From: Costus lasius
Lineage: Eukaryota; Streptophyta; Magnoliopsida; Zingiberales; Costaceae
NCBI GenBank assembly: GCA_027563935.2
Contig: CM050451.1
Location: forward strand, 30,395,565 to 30,459,564
DNA: 64,000 bases
Direction: 5' to 3'
The notes below the pieces were generated by a model, which ran no database searches, had not been told where the DNA came from, and worked only from the letters and a program-made list of their open reading frames with translations. Below, in pieces: positions 22,777 to 35,300 of this stretch; the first letter of the stretch is position 1; each line of letters begins with the position of its first letter. A program made the translations under genes and the position numbers.

Positions 22777-24432
22777 TGAAGGAACCCCTAATCTAAAGGG
22801 GGGGTGAAACCCTAAACATGCACATCTAGCCATGTAAAGCGGAAAGAGGGTTTCAAAAGATCGGATATGAAAGCTATATGATCAACTTAACAACTATGAG
22901 AAATCATACCGAAGCCATGTTGAGGATGGCGACTTGGAAGCGAGAGATCAAGATAGATCTCCTCCACAAATTCACACACAAGATGAGGGATGGCTACCCT
23001 TTAGGATCTTCCTTGTGCTAGCAAGAGATCCCCAAAGTTCCTTGTCGTGTTGATGATGAGATGTGCTTGGCCGAGAGCTCCCTTGTCCTTCAATCCTCTC
23101 TTCGTCCAACGAAGATGACAAGTGAATTAAGCTCAAAATGCGTTTAGTTCTTTTCATTCAAGACATGGCGTTACCCTTCCAAAAATGGAAGGTATTCAAG
23201 CCATGCGCTCACATGAAGACTAAACCGCCCAAAAACCTTTAAGCCTTGAACCATACGTTCACCCATGTGAACCGGTTCAAGTCAATTAGGTTCCACCCAA
23301 TTCGGTTCATTAAACCAGCCCAAGCCAAGGTCTAGATCTCCTTGAACCAAATGGTTCAAGATCTAACCGTTCATCTCTTGATGCTCTCGATCTCTATGAT
23401 CTAGCATCCATACTCTCGATCGAAGCTTACCGATCTCAAGCCCTAATCAATCAAACATGATCAGACCAGATCTCACTTACAATCAGAGTCTAAACCCGTT
23501 TAAACTGAGTCTAAACAGTCCAGTCCACACGATCTGACTTAAGTAAGCCATATCATCAAATTGTGCGACCCTGAGGGTTTCCTCTAAATGTCGGTAACGA
23601 TAACTTACGTTATCACGATCAGTGAGGGGTATCTAGCAACACATCACTGTCTCCCGATATAAAGGAAATAGTCTTCCAAGACTACACCCAAACCATAGCA
23701 TAAGTGTGAATCAACTCACTTGGCATACATGTATCCTTTGCCACTGGACGTTCTTATTGGACAAGCATGTCAAGCCTGTAACTCCAATACGATGAGCATG
23801 ATCAGATCAGATGAACATAGTCATCTGGGTATGGCCATACACTTCCTCAATCATCTCATATAGGGGGGCCCTTTAGAACATCACACTCCTTAAACAAGGA
23901 GACGGCAATCCTATGTCTATCACTAGTGTCCTAACCTGATTCAAGCTCACCATCCAAGATAGTCTATAATCATTATGTTTCAAATGATATTGAACTACCT
24001 CAAGACAATGACAATCATCATTTAGAAACACAAGTGATCTCAAGTCAAAGGACATGTGCCACTTAGTGCTTACAAGGATCATTCACATTTTGACAAGCAA
24101 TGGAATATCCTAGTAGGGTCTGTCCAGTACATCCAATGTACCCATGAGTCTACATCTTATTCTATGCTCGAAGCATCCTATAAGATTAGCACTCATATTA
24201 GTCTCAATCATATCAAGGCTGTCTCATGTTCACCAAGATATCTCGACTAAGGACTTATACCTGTCAGCCTAGCTGAACAGCTTTGAGACATTATTCAGCA
24301 GTACACTTATTACAGCAGACAAGGTAGCAGCCTGAATAATAACCATGCCTTTTATAAACTTAAGAGTTTATTACATGATACTTATACAATCCCAAAGGCC
24401 TCAAACATTAGCCTTAAGGGCATACCCCAACA
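22777..24432 (-). repeat. 3' LTR of element B
   Basis: 1656 bp. The plus strand opens TGAAGGAACCCC and ends CATACCCCAACA. No difference was seen from the 5' LTR at 30237-31892. Confidence 0.95.
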
Positions 24433-24443
24433 ATCTCCCACTT
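24433..24443 (-). promoter_or_regulatory. Polypurine tract of element B
   Basis: The plus strand ATCTCCCACTT is the complement of AAGTGGGAGAT, abutting the 3' LTR. Confidence 0.9.
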
Positions 24444-24452
24444 GCACTTAAT

Positions 24453-27400
24453 CTAATGGTTGAGAAATCTCAAACCCATATTATTACAGTGCCTCTCATG
24501 CTTCTGCTGCGTCAGAGGCTTGGTAAGCGGGTCTGCCAGATTGTCATCTGTATGAACCTTGCATATTTTGATCTCGCCTCGATCAATGATCTCCCGGATC
24601 AAGTGAAACCGTCTCTGTATGTGCTTGGACTTCTGGTGCGACCGCGGTTCCTTTGCTTGTGCAATTGCTCCAGTGTTATCACAGAAGATAACCAAAGGAT
24701 CTGCACTCGAAGGAACGACACCAAGTTCTCTCACGAACTTACGAATCCACACTGCCTCCTTGGATGCTTCCGAGGCTGCAACATACTCGGCTTCTGTTGT
24801 GGAATCAGCAACAGTAGACTGTTTGAAGCTTTTCCACACCACTGCTCCACCGTTCAAGCTAAAAACATAGCCTGATTGCGATCGGAAATCATCCTGGTCC
24901 GACTGGAACGAAGCGTCAGTATATCCCTCTATACTGAGTTCTTCCTGACCACCATATATCAAGAACATATCTTTGGTCCTCCGCAGATATTTTAAAATGT
25001 TCTTGACTGCAATCCAGTGCGCCAAACCTGGATTACTTTGGAATCGACTGGTCACGCTTAACCCGTAAGCGACGTCTGGGCGAGTACACAACATCGCATA
25101 CATAATGGACCCTATAGCCGAAGCATAAGGCGTACTGTCCATTTCATCTTTCTCAGTCTGTGTTTGTGGACACTGACTCTTCGAAAGATTCAGACCATGT
25201 CTGACTGGAAGATATCCACGTTTAGAATTCTCTAAATGGAATCTCTCCAGGACCTTATCGATGTAAGTACTCTGGCACAGCCCGAGAAGCCTCTTAGATC
25301 TATCCCGGTAGATCTTCACACCTAATACATAGGCTGCTTCTCCTAGATCTTTCATCTGGAAACATTTTCCTAACCATGCCTTAACAGCATGCAGTTCAGG
25401 AATATCGTTTCCAATGATTAAGATATCATCGACGTAGAGGATTAGGAATGTAATTACGCTCCCACTAAACCTCTTATATACACACGGGTCATCCTCGTTC
25501 TTGATGAAACCAAACTGAGAGATTGATTCATCAAAACGAATGTTCCAGCTTCTTGATGCTTGTTTAAGTCCATAAATGGACTTCTTTAACTTGCATATTT
25601 TATGACGATCTGCTGGATTAGTGAAACCTTCCGGTTGTGTCATATACACATCCTCATCCAGATTTCCATTAAGGAAAGCTGTTTTCACATCCATCTGCCA
25701 GATCTCATAATCGTAATATGCTGCTATCGCGAAAAGAATCCGAATAGACTTAAACATGGCTACAGGTGAGAAAGTCTCATCATAATCTATCCCGTAGATT
25801 TGTTTGAAACCTTTCGCAACTAGCCTGCCTTTATAGGTAACCACGTTACCATCCATGTCAATCTTCTTCTTGAAGATCCATTTACAGCCTATAGGGATTA
25901 CTCCCGAAGGCGGATCAACCAAATCCCAGACTTGGTTATCTGACATGGAGTCCATTTCGGCTCGCATAGCTTCAAGCCATCTAGCTGACTCCGGTCCACT
26001 GACCGCATCCGCATAAGTTAGGGGTTCATCATTATCAATGATGTAGACTCCGTCATAGCGCTCAGGCTGGCGACGGATCCTACCCGATCTTCGCGGTTCC
26101 CGTGTTATTTGAGCCTCAGGTTGTTCAATAACCTGATCTTCTGGCTCAGGCTCATCCAACTGTGCTTGACTACTTTGTCCTTCTTCTGGATTTTCATCCA
26201 GCTTTATTTCTCTCCCACTGGCCTCTTGCAGAAGAAACTCCTTCTCAAGAAATATGGCCGTCCGAGCAACAAATACCTTGTTCTCTTTGGGATCGTAGAA
26301 ATAATAACCCTTAGTTTCCTTAGGGTAACCGACAAAGATGCATTTGTCAGATCTGCTCTCTAGTTTCCCAGAGGCGAGCTTTTTGACATAAGCCTCGCAA
26401 CCCCAGATCCTGATAAATGTCAAGCTAGGCTGTTTCCCATACCATAATTCATATGGCGTCTTTGAAACTGCCTTGGATGGCACTCGGTTTAGTACCTTTG
26501 CAGCTGTTTCCAGTGCAAAACCCCAAAAGGAATATGGAAGAGTAGCCTGACTCATCATAGAACGAACCATATCAAGTAGCGTTCTATTTCTCCTCTCGGA
26601 CACACCATTCCATTGCGGTGTTCCTGGCGGAGTGAGCTGTGAGATAATCCCACACTCCTTTAGATAGTCAGTAAATGCATGACTCAGGTATTCTCCACCT
26701 CGATCAGAACGAAGTGCCTTGATATTTCGGCCTAGCTGATTTTGTACTTCATTCTTGAACTCTTTGAACTTGTCAAAAGATTCACTTTTATGTCTCATCA
26801 GATAGACATACCCATACCTACTGAAATCATCAGTAAAGGTAATGAAGTACTGATAGCCACCTCTGGCATGTTTACTAAATGGCCCACACACATCACTGTG
26901 TATAAGGTCAAGTAAACCTGAAGTCCTTTGACCTTTGTGAGGAAAAGGAGACTTCGTCATTTTACCCATTAAACAAGCTTTGCATGTATCAATCTCCTCA
27001 TAGGAGAATGATCCCAGCAGTCCATGATCATGCAACCGCTTAATGCGCTTCTCGTTTATATGGCCTAAACGACTATGCCATAGCAAGGTGCTGTCATCAG
27101 CATACTTGGCTTTCTTATTATCAATGTTTTGTATAGAATATTCCATGTCCAACATGTATAACCCATTGTTAATTGAACCAGTTGCATACACAATATTATC
27201 ACGAGATAAAACACACTTTGAAATCTTGCATTCAAAGGCAAATCCTTTCCTGACAAGAGCAGGAATAGAGATAATATTCTTGGTAATACTTGGTACAAAA
27301 TAACAATTGTTTAATTCTAATACAATTCCAGATGGTAAAGAAATGAAATAGTCCCCTACAGCAACAGCAGCAACCCGTGCCCCGTTTCCAACGCGTAGGT

Positions 27401-28337
27401 CTACCTCATGCTGTCCCACCTGCCTTCTTCTCTTGAGTTCCTGCACATTTGAACAAATGTGAACTCCACATGCAGTGTCCAACACCCATGATATAGTAGA
27501 AGAAGATAACATGACCTCAGTCACATATATACCTGAGCCAGAAGCGATGCTTCCCCTCTTATCTCCTTGGAGCGCTTTACAGTCCTTTTTCCAGTGACCC
27601 AGCTGGCCACAGTGGAAACACCTGTTGTCCTTCGACCGCTTCACCTTCTGTTTCAGAGCCTTGCTGTAATTCTTGACAGGGGCCTTGCCCTTCTTCCCCT
27701 TCTTCTTGTTCCTTGAAGGAACCATTAAGACAGAGGTTGAAGGCTTGCCCTTCAGAGTTTCCTCAGTTGTCAAGAGCATATTCAGCAGCTCTGCCGGCGT
27801 ACAATCGATTTTGTTCATATTAAAATTAATGATGAACGCATCGAAAGAAGGCGGAAGAGACTGTAGAATAATGTCCACAGCAAGCTCCTGGTTGACGGTA
27901 TGCCCCAGTTTTTCTAGAGCCTCCTTGTGCCCAATCATCTTGAGCACGTGAGCTCCCACTGGGCTCCCCTCAGCCAGTTTGCTCTGAAAGAAGAGCTTCG
28001 TCAGATTATAGCGCTCAGTCCTCGCCTGTGCAGCATACAGCATCTTGAGGTTCGCTATAATCTCTATAGCCGACATATCCTCATGCTGACGCTGCAGCGG
28101 TGGCGTCATAGACGCTAGCATCAGGCAAGCGACATCAATGCTATCATTGACGTGCTTTTCGTAGGCATCCCGAACCGCCCTTGCGGCGTTCGGAGCGGGC
28201 TGCGGCGGTATCGCCGTCTCGAGGACATACAGTTTCCTCTCTGCCTTAAGAACGATCTTAAGGTGTCCAAACCAGTCAGAGAAGTTCGGCCCAGCAAACT
28301 TCTCCCTTTCCAGTAGGGATCGCACATTGAAGCTCAT
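24453..28337 (-). CDS. Copia gag-pol polyprotein of element B (intact, 1294 aa)
   Basis: Single frame coding for all proteins needed for copia replication in a cytoplasmic virus-like particle and for integration. Order: gag (about 1-235), CCHC knuckle C240-C243-H248-C253, protease (D287 in VLDTACGVHIC), integrase (H421, H426, C452, C455; D482, D545, E581, a DD35E spacing), the GYPKETKGYYFY block, RT (D883 in WQMDVKTAFLNG; YVDD at 968-971), and RNase H (D1141 in GYTDASF; TEAEYVA; ADPLTKPL end). It starts at the ATG (MSFNVRSLLEREKFAG), used also by A, C, M and P. No stop or frameshift. The protease core reads DTAC where many copia proteases have DSGA or DTGC. Function is inferred from motifs only. 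Confidence 0.95.
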   Translation of the reverse strand: MSFNVRSLLEREKFAGPNFSDWFGHLKIVLKAERKLYVLETAIPPQPAPNAARAVRDAYEKHVNDSIDVACLMLASMTPPLQRQHEDMSAIEIIANLKMLYAAQARTERYNLTKLFFQSKLAEGSPVGAHVLKMIGHKEALEKLGHTVNQELAVDIILQSLPPSFDAFIINFNMNKIDCTPAELLNMLLTTEETLKGKPSTSVLMVPSRNKKKGKKGKAPVKNYSKALKQKVKRSKDNRCFHCGQLGHWKKDCKALQGDKRGSIASGSGIYVTEVMLSSSTISWVLDTACGVHICSNVQELKRRRQVGQHEVDLRVGNGARVAAVAVGDYFISLPSGIVLELNNCYFVPSITKNIISIPALVRKGFAFECKISKCVLSRDNIVYATGSINNGLYMLDMEYSIQNIDNKKAKYADDSTLLWHSRLGHINEKRIKRLHDHGLLGSFSYEEIDTCKACLMGKMTKSPFPHKGQRTSGLLDLIHSDVCGPFSKHARGGYQYFITFTDDFSRYGYVYLMRHKSESFDKFKEFKNEVQNQLGRNIKALRSDRGGEYLSHAFTDYLKECGIISQLTPPGTPQWNGVSERRNRTLLDMVRSMMSQATLPYSFWGFALETAAKVLNRVPSKAVSKTPYELWYGKQPSLTFIRIWGCEAYVKKLASGKLESRSDKCIFVGYPKETKGYYFYDPKENKVFVARTAIFLEKEFLLQEASGREIKLDENPEEGQSSQAQLDEPEPEDQVIEQPEAQITREPRRSGRIRRQPERYDGVYIIDNDEPLTYADAVSGPESARWLEAMRAEMDSMSDNQVWDLVDPPSGVIPIGCKWIFKKKIDMDGNVVTYKGRLVAKGFKQIYGIDYDETFSPVAMFKSIRILFAIAAYYDYEIWQMDVKTAFLNGNLDEDVYMTQPEGFTNPADRHKICKLKKSIYGLKQASRSWNIRFDESISQFGFIKNEDDPCVYKRFSGSVITFLILYVDDILIIGNDIPELHAVKAWLGKCFQMKDLGEAAYVLGVKIYRDRSKRLLGLCQSTYIDKVLERFHLENSKRGYLPVRHGLNLSKSQCPQTQTEKDEMDSTPYASAIGSIMYAMLCTRPDVAYGLSVTSRFQSNPGLAHWIAVKNILKYLRRTKDMFLIYGGQEELSIEGYTDASFQSDQDDFRSQSGYVFSLNGGAVVWKSFKQSTVADSTTEAEYVAASEASKEAVWIRKFVRELGVVPSSADPLVIFCDNTGAIAQAKEPRSHQKSKHIQRRFHLIREIIDRGEIKICKVHTDDNLADPLTKPLTQQKHERHCNNMGLRFLNH

Positions 28338-30236
28338 GATGTTCGTTGCTGCAGGAATCTACAACAAGCAAGAACAGCAAGGTCAGTATCAATGTTTTAG
28401 AATCAATCCAGGACTTAAGAAAGATTCTTTTCTCACTATTTTGTCTGACTGAAAAATCCAGTAAACAGTCCGAAAGAGTAACACTCTTTTAGTGAGATGG
28501 GATCCAGATTTCATACTTGGTCTCCGCGTCCCGCTCAGGCGAGATAAGATGCACAGAGATGACAAGCACTAATTTCTGGTAGGCTGTCCCAGCCAATCGC
28601 CAACCCGTGCGATTCCCCTTCATCTTGGCAATCCAGCAGACTGTGCCAACTGAGTTGGTACAACACAGTCTCTGATCCCAGAGATGGCTGCCTCCATGTG
28701 CTACCATATGCGCCTCATATGTAGCCTACATGGTCAAGCTGACCCGACCTACTCCCTGGACCACCACGTGCAATGCTGAGCAACGAGAGGGGATAAATCC
28801 CAACTCTGTAACACGCAGGTGAAATCCAGCACCGTCTGAAGATAGATGGACGTGCCCACTGAGTGGGTTCAACACGGCTCCAACGATAGTCAGAACGGTG
28901 AGGTTTCGCGTCAGAAGGCTTACGAGCTTGATATATTAGCGTTTGGATTTTATCGGTCTTTTATCTTCTTGACTATCATGCAAGTCCTATGGTGATAGCA
29001 GAAGATAAACTTAAACATGCAATTCTAATTATTTAAACAATAAATAGAAAGCATGATCTTATGTGGTTAAAAGCCCATGAACCCTAGTAAGACCTTAATT
29101 TTACTTAAGTCTTCACTTGAGCTCCTTGGCATATCATCTGGTCCAACCTAGGGCCCTAGCGCCAAGAGCACCTCAGGTGGGCCACCAGGTGAATGCTCCT
29201 TTGGGATGTGTGCCTTTGTGCTCTTGTCTAATCAAAATACATTTGATCTATCTAGACAAGGTTGACTCGCAGGTCAACAATACAATTCATAAATTAAAAC
29301 AATGTGATTCGCAGATCACAATAAAATTAACTTATAATTTACCAGGCTCGCAGGCCCCAGCATAGCACACAAAAGGGCAACCCACATAAGAATAAATAGA
29401 CAAGCATCATGGCATCAAGCAACATGTGATCCGATCATGAAATTAAAATTATGAAAACCCCATGGCATCAATTTTAATTTCCTTATGTGCCCTACAACCT
29501 TACAATGGTCCATTGATAGGGATCCACTCACCATCTGGTCAGATCCTTTGCCCTTGCATGCACCGAGTCCTAACTGACCCGCGTTGACCTAATGGTCAAC
29601 TATACATGCGCCAAGGGCTGAACAACCCTCATGAGTTCTGGCAAGCGGGTGTGACCCCGGGCCTAACTCAAGAGTGTTCACTTGTTGTCTCAACCAGACC
29701 TCGCTACACACCTAAGATGCAATCGACCTATGGCCACCATATGCTTGCGCACAGGTGCCATCTGGTCGATCCATTTAGGCTGTCAGATGGTCTGATCAGA
29801 CTCATGGATCTACCCCAGAGGTGACTTCAACCCCATCAACCCATCTAAGGGATTATAGGAAGGGCTTAGATCTAAGTATGCGCGCAAGTTCATTGAGTTT
29901 TATAAGAAAAACTATAACATGCTTTAAGCGCAACTATGAAGGCTACAAACATGCGCCAACAAACAAAACAACATGCATCACTTCACTTGAGAACATAAGA
30001 TATATCATGTTGTTAACCCTTAGATCTAAGGGGGGTCCCCTTCAAGGGGGAGCGCAAACTTTAGGGGGTCCCCTTCAAGGGGGAGCGCAAGCTTTATACA
30101 ACCATGATACAAGCGCCAATAACAATTAACCATGCATCATGTAAATAAAGCATCAAGTAAGCGCAAACTAGTGTGGATCACATGCACTTCTAAACAATCA
30201 TATAGATCATATCGAAAAATCGGCTCTGATACCAAT
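28338..30236 (-). other. Leader and primer-binding site of element B
   Basis: About 1.9 kb without convincing coding sequence. HP2 lies at 28638-28671 and HP1 at 28851-28876. Two tandem 33-bp units (30031-30063, 30064-30096) contain GGGGTCCCCTTCAAGGGG, a sequence otherwise found at the end of some LTRs of the family; A has one unit. The PBS complement GCTCTGATACCA is at 30223-30234, two bases from the LTR. A small antisense open frame at 29606-29824 is not considered real. Confidence 0.85.
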
Positions 30237-31892
30237 TGAAGGAACCCCTAATCTAAAGGGGGGGTGAAACCCTAAACATGCACATCTAGCCATGTAAAGC
30301 GGAAAGAGGGTTTCAAAAGATCGGATATGAAAGCTATATGATCAACTTAACAACTATGAGAAATCATACCGAAGCCATGTTGAGGATGGCGACTTGGAAG
30401 CGAGAGATCAAGATAGATCTCCTCCACAAATTCACACACAAGATGAGGGATGGCTACCCTTTAGGATCTTCCTTGTGCTAGCAAGAGATCCCCAAAGTTC
30501 CTTGTCGTGTTGATGATGAGATGTGCTTGGCCGAGAGCTCCCTTGTCCTTCAATCCTCTCTTCGTCCAACGAAGATGACAAGTGAATTAAGCTCAAAATG
30601 CGTTTAGTTCTTTTCATTCAAGACATGGCGTTACCCTTCCAAAAATGGAAGGTATTCAAGCCATGCGCTCACATGAAGACTAAACCGCCCAAAAACCTTT
30701 AAGCCTTGAACCATACGTTCACCCATGTGAACCGGTTCAAGTCAATTAGGTTCCACCCAATTCGGTTCATTAAACCAGCCCAAGCCAAGGTCTAGATCTC
30801 CTTGAACCAAATGGTTCAAGATCTAACCGTTCATCTCTTGATGCTCTCGATCTCTATGATCTAGCATCCATACTCTCGATCGAAGCTTACCGATCTCAAG
30901 CCCTAATCAATCAAACATGATCAGACCAGATCTCACTTACAATCAGAGTCTAAACCCGTTTAAACTGAGTCTAAACAGTCCAGTCCACACGATCTGACTT
31001 AAGTAAGCCATATCATCAAATTGTGCGACCCTGAGGGTTTCCTCTAAATGTCGGTAACGATAACTTACGTTATCACGATCAGTGAGGGGTATCTAGCAAC
31101 ACATCACTGTCTCCCGATATAAAGGAAATAGTCTTCCAAGACTACACCCAAACCATAGCATAAGTGTGAATCAACTCACTTGGCATACATGTATCCTTTG
31201 CCACTGGACGTTCTTATTGGACAAGCATGTCAAGCCTGTAACTCCAATACGATGAGCATGATCAGATCAGATGAACATAGTCATCTGGGTATGGCCATAC
31301 ACTTCCTCAATCATCTCATATAGGGGGGCCCTTTAGAACATCACACTCCTTAAACAAGGAGACGGCAATCCTATGTCTATCACTAGTGTCCTAACCTGAT
31401 TCAAGCTCACCATCCAAGATAGTCTATAATCATTATGTTTCAAATGATATTGAACTACCTCAAGACAATGACAATCATCATTTAGAAACACAAGTGATCT
31501 CAAGTCAAAGGACATGTGCCACTTAGTGCTTACAAGGATCATTCACATTTTGACAAGCAATGGAATATCCTAGTAGGGTCTGTCCAGTACATCCAATGTA
31601 CCCATGAGTCTACATCTTATTCTATGCTCGAAGCATCCTATAAGATTAGCACTCATATTAGTCTCAATCATATCAAGGCTGTCTCATGTTCACCAAGATA
31701 TCTCGACTAAGGACTTATACCTGTCAGCCTAGCTGAACAGCTTTGAGACATTATTCAGCAGTACACTTATTACAGCAGACAAGGTAGCAGCCTGAATAAT
31801 AACCATGCCTTTTATAAACTTAAGAGTTTATTACATGATACTTATACAATCCCAAAGGCCTCAAACATTAGCCTTAAGGGCATACCCCAACA
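30237..31892 (-). repeat. 5' LTR of element B
   Basis: 1656 bp, TGAAGGAACCCC to CATACCCCAACA on the plus strand, followed by TSD CCAAG. Confidence 0.95.
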
Positions 31893-31897
31893 CCAAG

Positions 31898-32372
31898 ATA
31901 GTCTATAATCATTATGTTTCAAATGATATTGAACTACCTCAAGACAATGACAATCATCATTTAGAAACACAAGTGATCTCAAGTCAGAGGACATGTGCCA
32001 CTTGCTGCTTACAAGGATCATTCACATTGTGACAAGCAATGGAATATCCCAGTAGGGTCTGTCCAGTACATCCAATGTACCCATGAGTCTACATCTTATT
32101 CCATGCTCGAAGCATCCTATAAGATTAGCACTCATATTAGTCTCCATCATATCAAGGCTGTCTCATGTTCACCAAGATATCTCGACTAAGGACATACAGC
32201 CTGTCAGCCTAGCTGAACAGCTTTGAGACATTATTCAGAAGCACACTCATTGCAGCAGACAAGGTAACAACCTGAATAATAACCATGCCTTTCATAAACA
32301 TAAGAGTTTATTACATAATACTTTTACAATCCCAAAGGCCTCAAACATTAGCCTTAAGGGCATACTCCAACA
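31898..32372 (-). repeat. 3' LTR of element C, proximal part
   Basis: 475 bp completing C's 3' LTR after element B and the second CCAAG. Ends CATACTCCAACA. Confidence 0.93.
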
Positions 32373-32383
32373 ATCTCCCACTT
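32373..32383 (-). promoter_or_regulatory. Polypurine tract of element C
   Basis: The plus strand ATCTCCCACTT abuts C's 3' LTR. Confidence 0.9.
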
Positions 32384-32392
32384 GCACTTAAT

Positions 32393-35300
32393 CTAATGGT
32401 TGAGAAATCTCAAACCCATATTATTACAGTGCTTCTCATGCTTCTGCTGCGCCAGAGGCTTGGTAAGCGGGTCTGCCAGATTGTCATCTGTATGAACCTT
32501 GCAAATCTTGATCTCGCCACGATCAATGATCTCCCGGATCAAGTGAAACCGTCTCTGTATGTGCTTGGACTTCTGGTGCGACCGCGGTTCCTTTGCTTGT
32601 GCTATAGCTCCAGTGTTATCACAAAAGATAACCAAAGGATCTGCACTCGAAGGAACGACACCAAGTTCTCTCACGAACTTACGAATCCACACTGCCTCCT
32701 TGGATGCTTCCGAGGCTGCAACATACTCGGCTTCTGTTGTGGAATCAGCAACAGTTGACTGTTTGAAACTTTTCCACACCACTGCTCCACCATTCAAGCT
32801 AAAAACATAGCCTGATTGCGATCGGAAATCATCCTGGTCCGACTGGAACGAAGCGTCAGTATATCCCTCTATACTGAGTTCTTCCTGACCACCATATATC
32901 AAGAACATATCTTTGGTCCTCCGCAGATATTTTAAAATGTTCTTGACTGCAATCCAGTGCGCCAAACCTGGATTACTTTGGAATCGACTGGTCACGCTTA
33001 ACCCGTAAGCGACGTCTGGGCGAGTACACAACATCGCATACATAATGGACCCAATAGCCGAAGCATAAGGCATATTGTCCATTTCATCTTTCTCAGTCTG
33101 TGTTTGTGGACACTGACTCTTCGAAAGATTCAGACCATGTCTGACTGGAAGATATCCACGTTTAGAATTCTCTAAATGGAATCTCTCCAGGACTTTATCG
33201 ATGTAAGTACTCTGGCACAGCCCGAGAAGCCTCTTAGATCTATCCCGGTAGATCTTCACACCTAGTACATAGGCTGCTTCTCCTAGATCTTTCATCTGAA
33301 AACATTTTCCTAACCATGCCTTAACAGCATGCAGTTCAGGAATATCGTTTCCAATGATCAAGATATCATCGACGTAGAGGATTAGGAATGTAATCACGCT
33401 CCCACTAAACCTCTTATATACACACGGGTCATCCTCGTTCTTGATGAAACCAAACTCAGAGATTGATTCATCAAAACGAATATTCCAGCTTCTTGATGCT
33501 TGTTTCAGTCCATAAATGGACTTCTTTAACTTGCATATTTTATGACGATCTGATGGATTAGTGAAACCTTCCGGTTGTGTCATATACACATCCTCATCCA
33601 GATTTCCATTAAGGAAAGCTGTTTTCACATCCATCTGCCAGATCTCATAATCGTAATATGCAGCTATCGCGAAAAGAATCCGAATAGACTTAAACATGGC
33701 TACAGGTGAGAAAGTTTCATCATAATCTATCCCGTAGATTTGTTTGAAACCTTTCGCAACTAGCCTGCCTTTATAGGTAACCACGTTACCATCCATGTCA
33801 ATCTTCTTCTTGAAGATCCATTTACAGCCTATAGGGATTACTCCCGGAGGCGGATCAACCAAATCCCAGACTTGGTTATCTGACATGGAGTCCATCTCGG
33901 CTCGCATAGCATCAAGCCATCTAGCTGACTCCGGTCCACTGACCGCATCCGCATAAGTTAGGGGTTCATCATTATCAATGATGTAGACTCCGTCATAGCG
34001 CTCAGGCTGTCGACGGATCCTACCCGATCTTCGCGGTTCCCGTGATATCTGAGCCTCAGGTTGTCCAATAACCTGCTCTACCGGCTCAGGCACATCCAAC
34101 TCTGCTTGACTACTTTGTCCTTCCTCTGGATTCTCATCCAGCTTTATTTCTCTCCCACTGGCCTCTTGCAGAATAAATTCCTTCTCAAGAAATACGGCCG
34201 TCCGAGCAACAAATACCTTGTTCTCCTTGGGATCGTAGAAATAATAACCCTTAGTTTCCTTAGGGTAACCGACAAAGATGCATTTGTCAGATCTGCTCTC
34301 TAGTTTCCCAGAGGCGAGCTTTTTGACATAAGCCTCGCAACCCCAGATCCTGATAAATGTCAAGCTAGGCTGTTTCCCATACCATAACTCATATGGCGTC
34401 TTTAAAACTGCCTTGGATGGCACTCGGTTTAGTACCTTTGCAGCTGTTTCCAGTGCAAAACCCCAAAAGGAGTATGGAAGAGTAGCCTGACTCATCATAG
34501 AACGAACCATATCAAGTAACGTTCTATTTCTCCTCTCGGACACACCATTCCATTGCGGTGTTCCTGGCGGAGTGAGCTGTGAGATAATCCCACACTCTTT
34601 CAGATAGTCAGTAAACGCATGACTCAGGTATTCACCACCTCGATCTGAACGAAGTGCCTTGATATTTCGGCCTAGCTGATTTTGTACTTCATTTTTGAAC
34701 TCTTTGAACTTGTCAAAAGATTCACTTTTATGTCTCATTAAATAGACATATCCATACCTACTGAAATCATCAGTAAAGGTAATGAAGTACTGATAGCCAC
34801 CTCTGGCATGTTTACCAAAAGGCCCACACACATCACTGTGTATTAGGTCCAGTAAACCTGAAGCCCTTTGACCTTTGTGAGGAAAAGGAGACTTCGTCAT
34901 TTTACCCATCAAACAAGCTTTGCATGTATCAATCTCCTCATAGGAGAATGATCCCAGCAGTCCATGATCATGCAACCGCTTAATGCGCTTCTCGTTTATA
35001 TGGCCTAAACGACTATGCCATAACAAGGTGCTGTCATCAGCATACTTGGCTTTCTTATTATCAATATTTTGTATAGAATTGTCCATGTCCAACATGTATA
35101 ACCCATTGTTAATTGAACCAGTTGCATACACAATATTATCACGAGATAAAACACACTTTGAAATCTTGCATTCAAAGGCAAATCCTTTCCTGACAAGAGC
35201 AGGAATAGAGATAATATTCTTTGTGATACTTGGTACAAAATAACAATTGTTTAATTCTAATACAATGCCAGATGGTAAAGAAATGAAATAGTCTCCTACA

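Larger units (their letters stand above)
22777..31892 (-). mobile_element. Complete, intact-looking Ty1/copia element B
   Basis: 9116 bp, minus strand, perfect TSD CCAAG (22772-22776 and 31893-31897). Two LTRs of 1656 bp each showed no difference where I compared them. Purine tract, 1294-codon gag-pol with all catalytic motifs, leader, and PBS are all present. It differs from element A by only about four amino acids in gag-pol. The length difference of 32 bp is explained by one extra 33-bp leader unit in B and a 1-base indel. This is the best candidate in the window for a recently mobile, possibly still competent copy. Confidence 0.95.

Noticed and set aside
28121..28327. 68-codon frame starting MCDPYWKG, seen in all gag copies.
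   Set aside because: It is the shifted frame of the conserved gag N-terminus.
29606..29824. Antisense frame in the leaders of B, A and M.
   Set aside because: In D and P the same DNA is read in shifted frames or broken, so the frame is not conserved.
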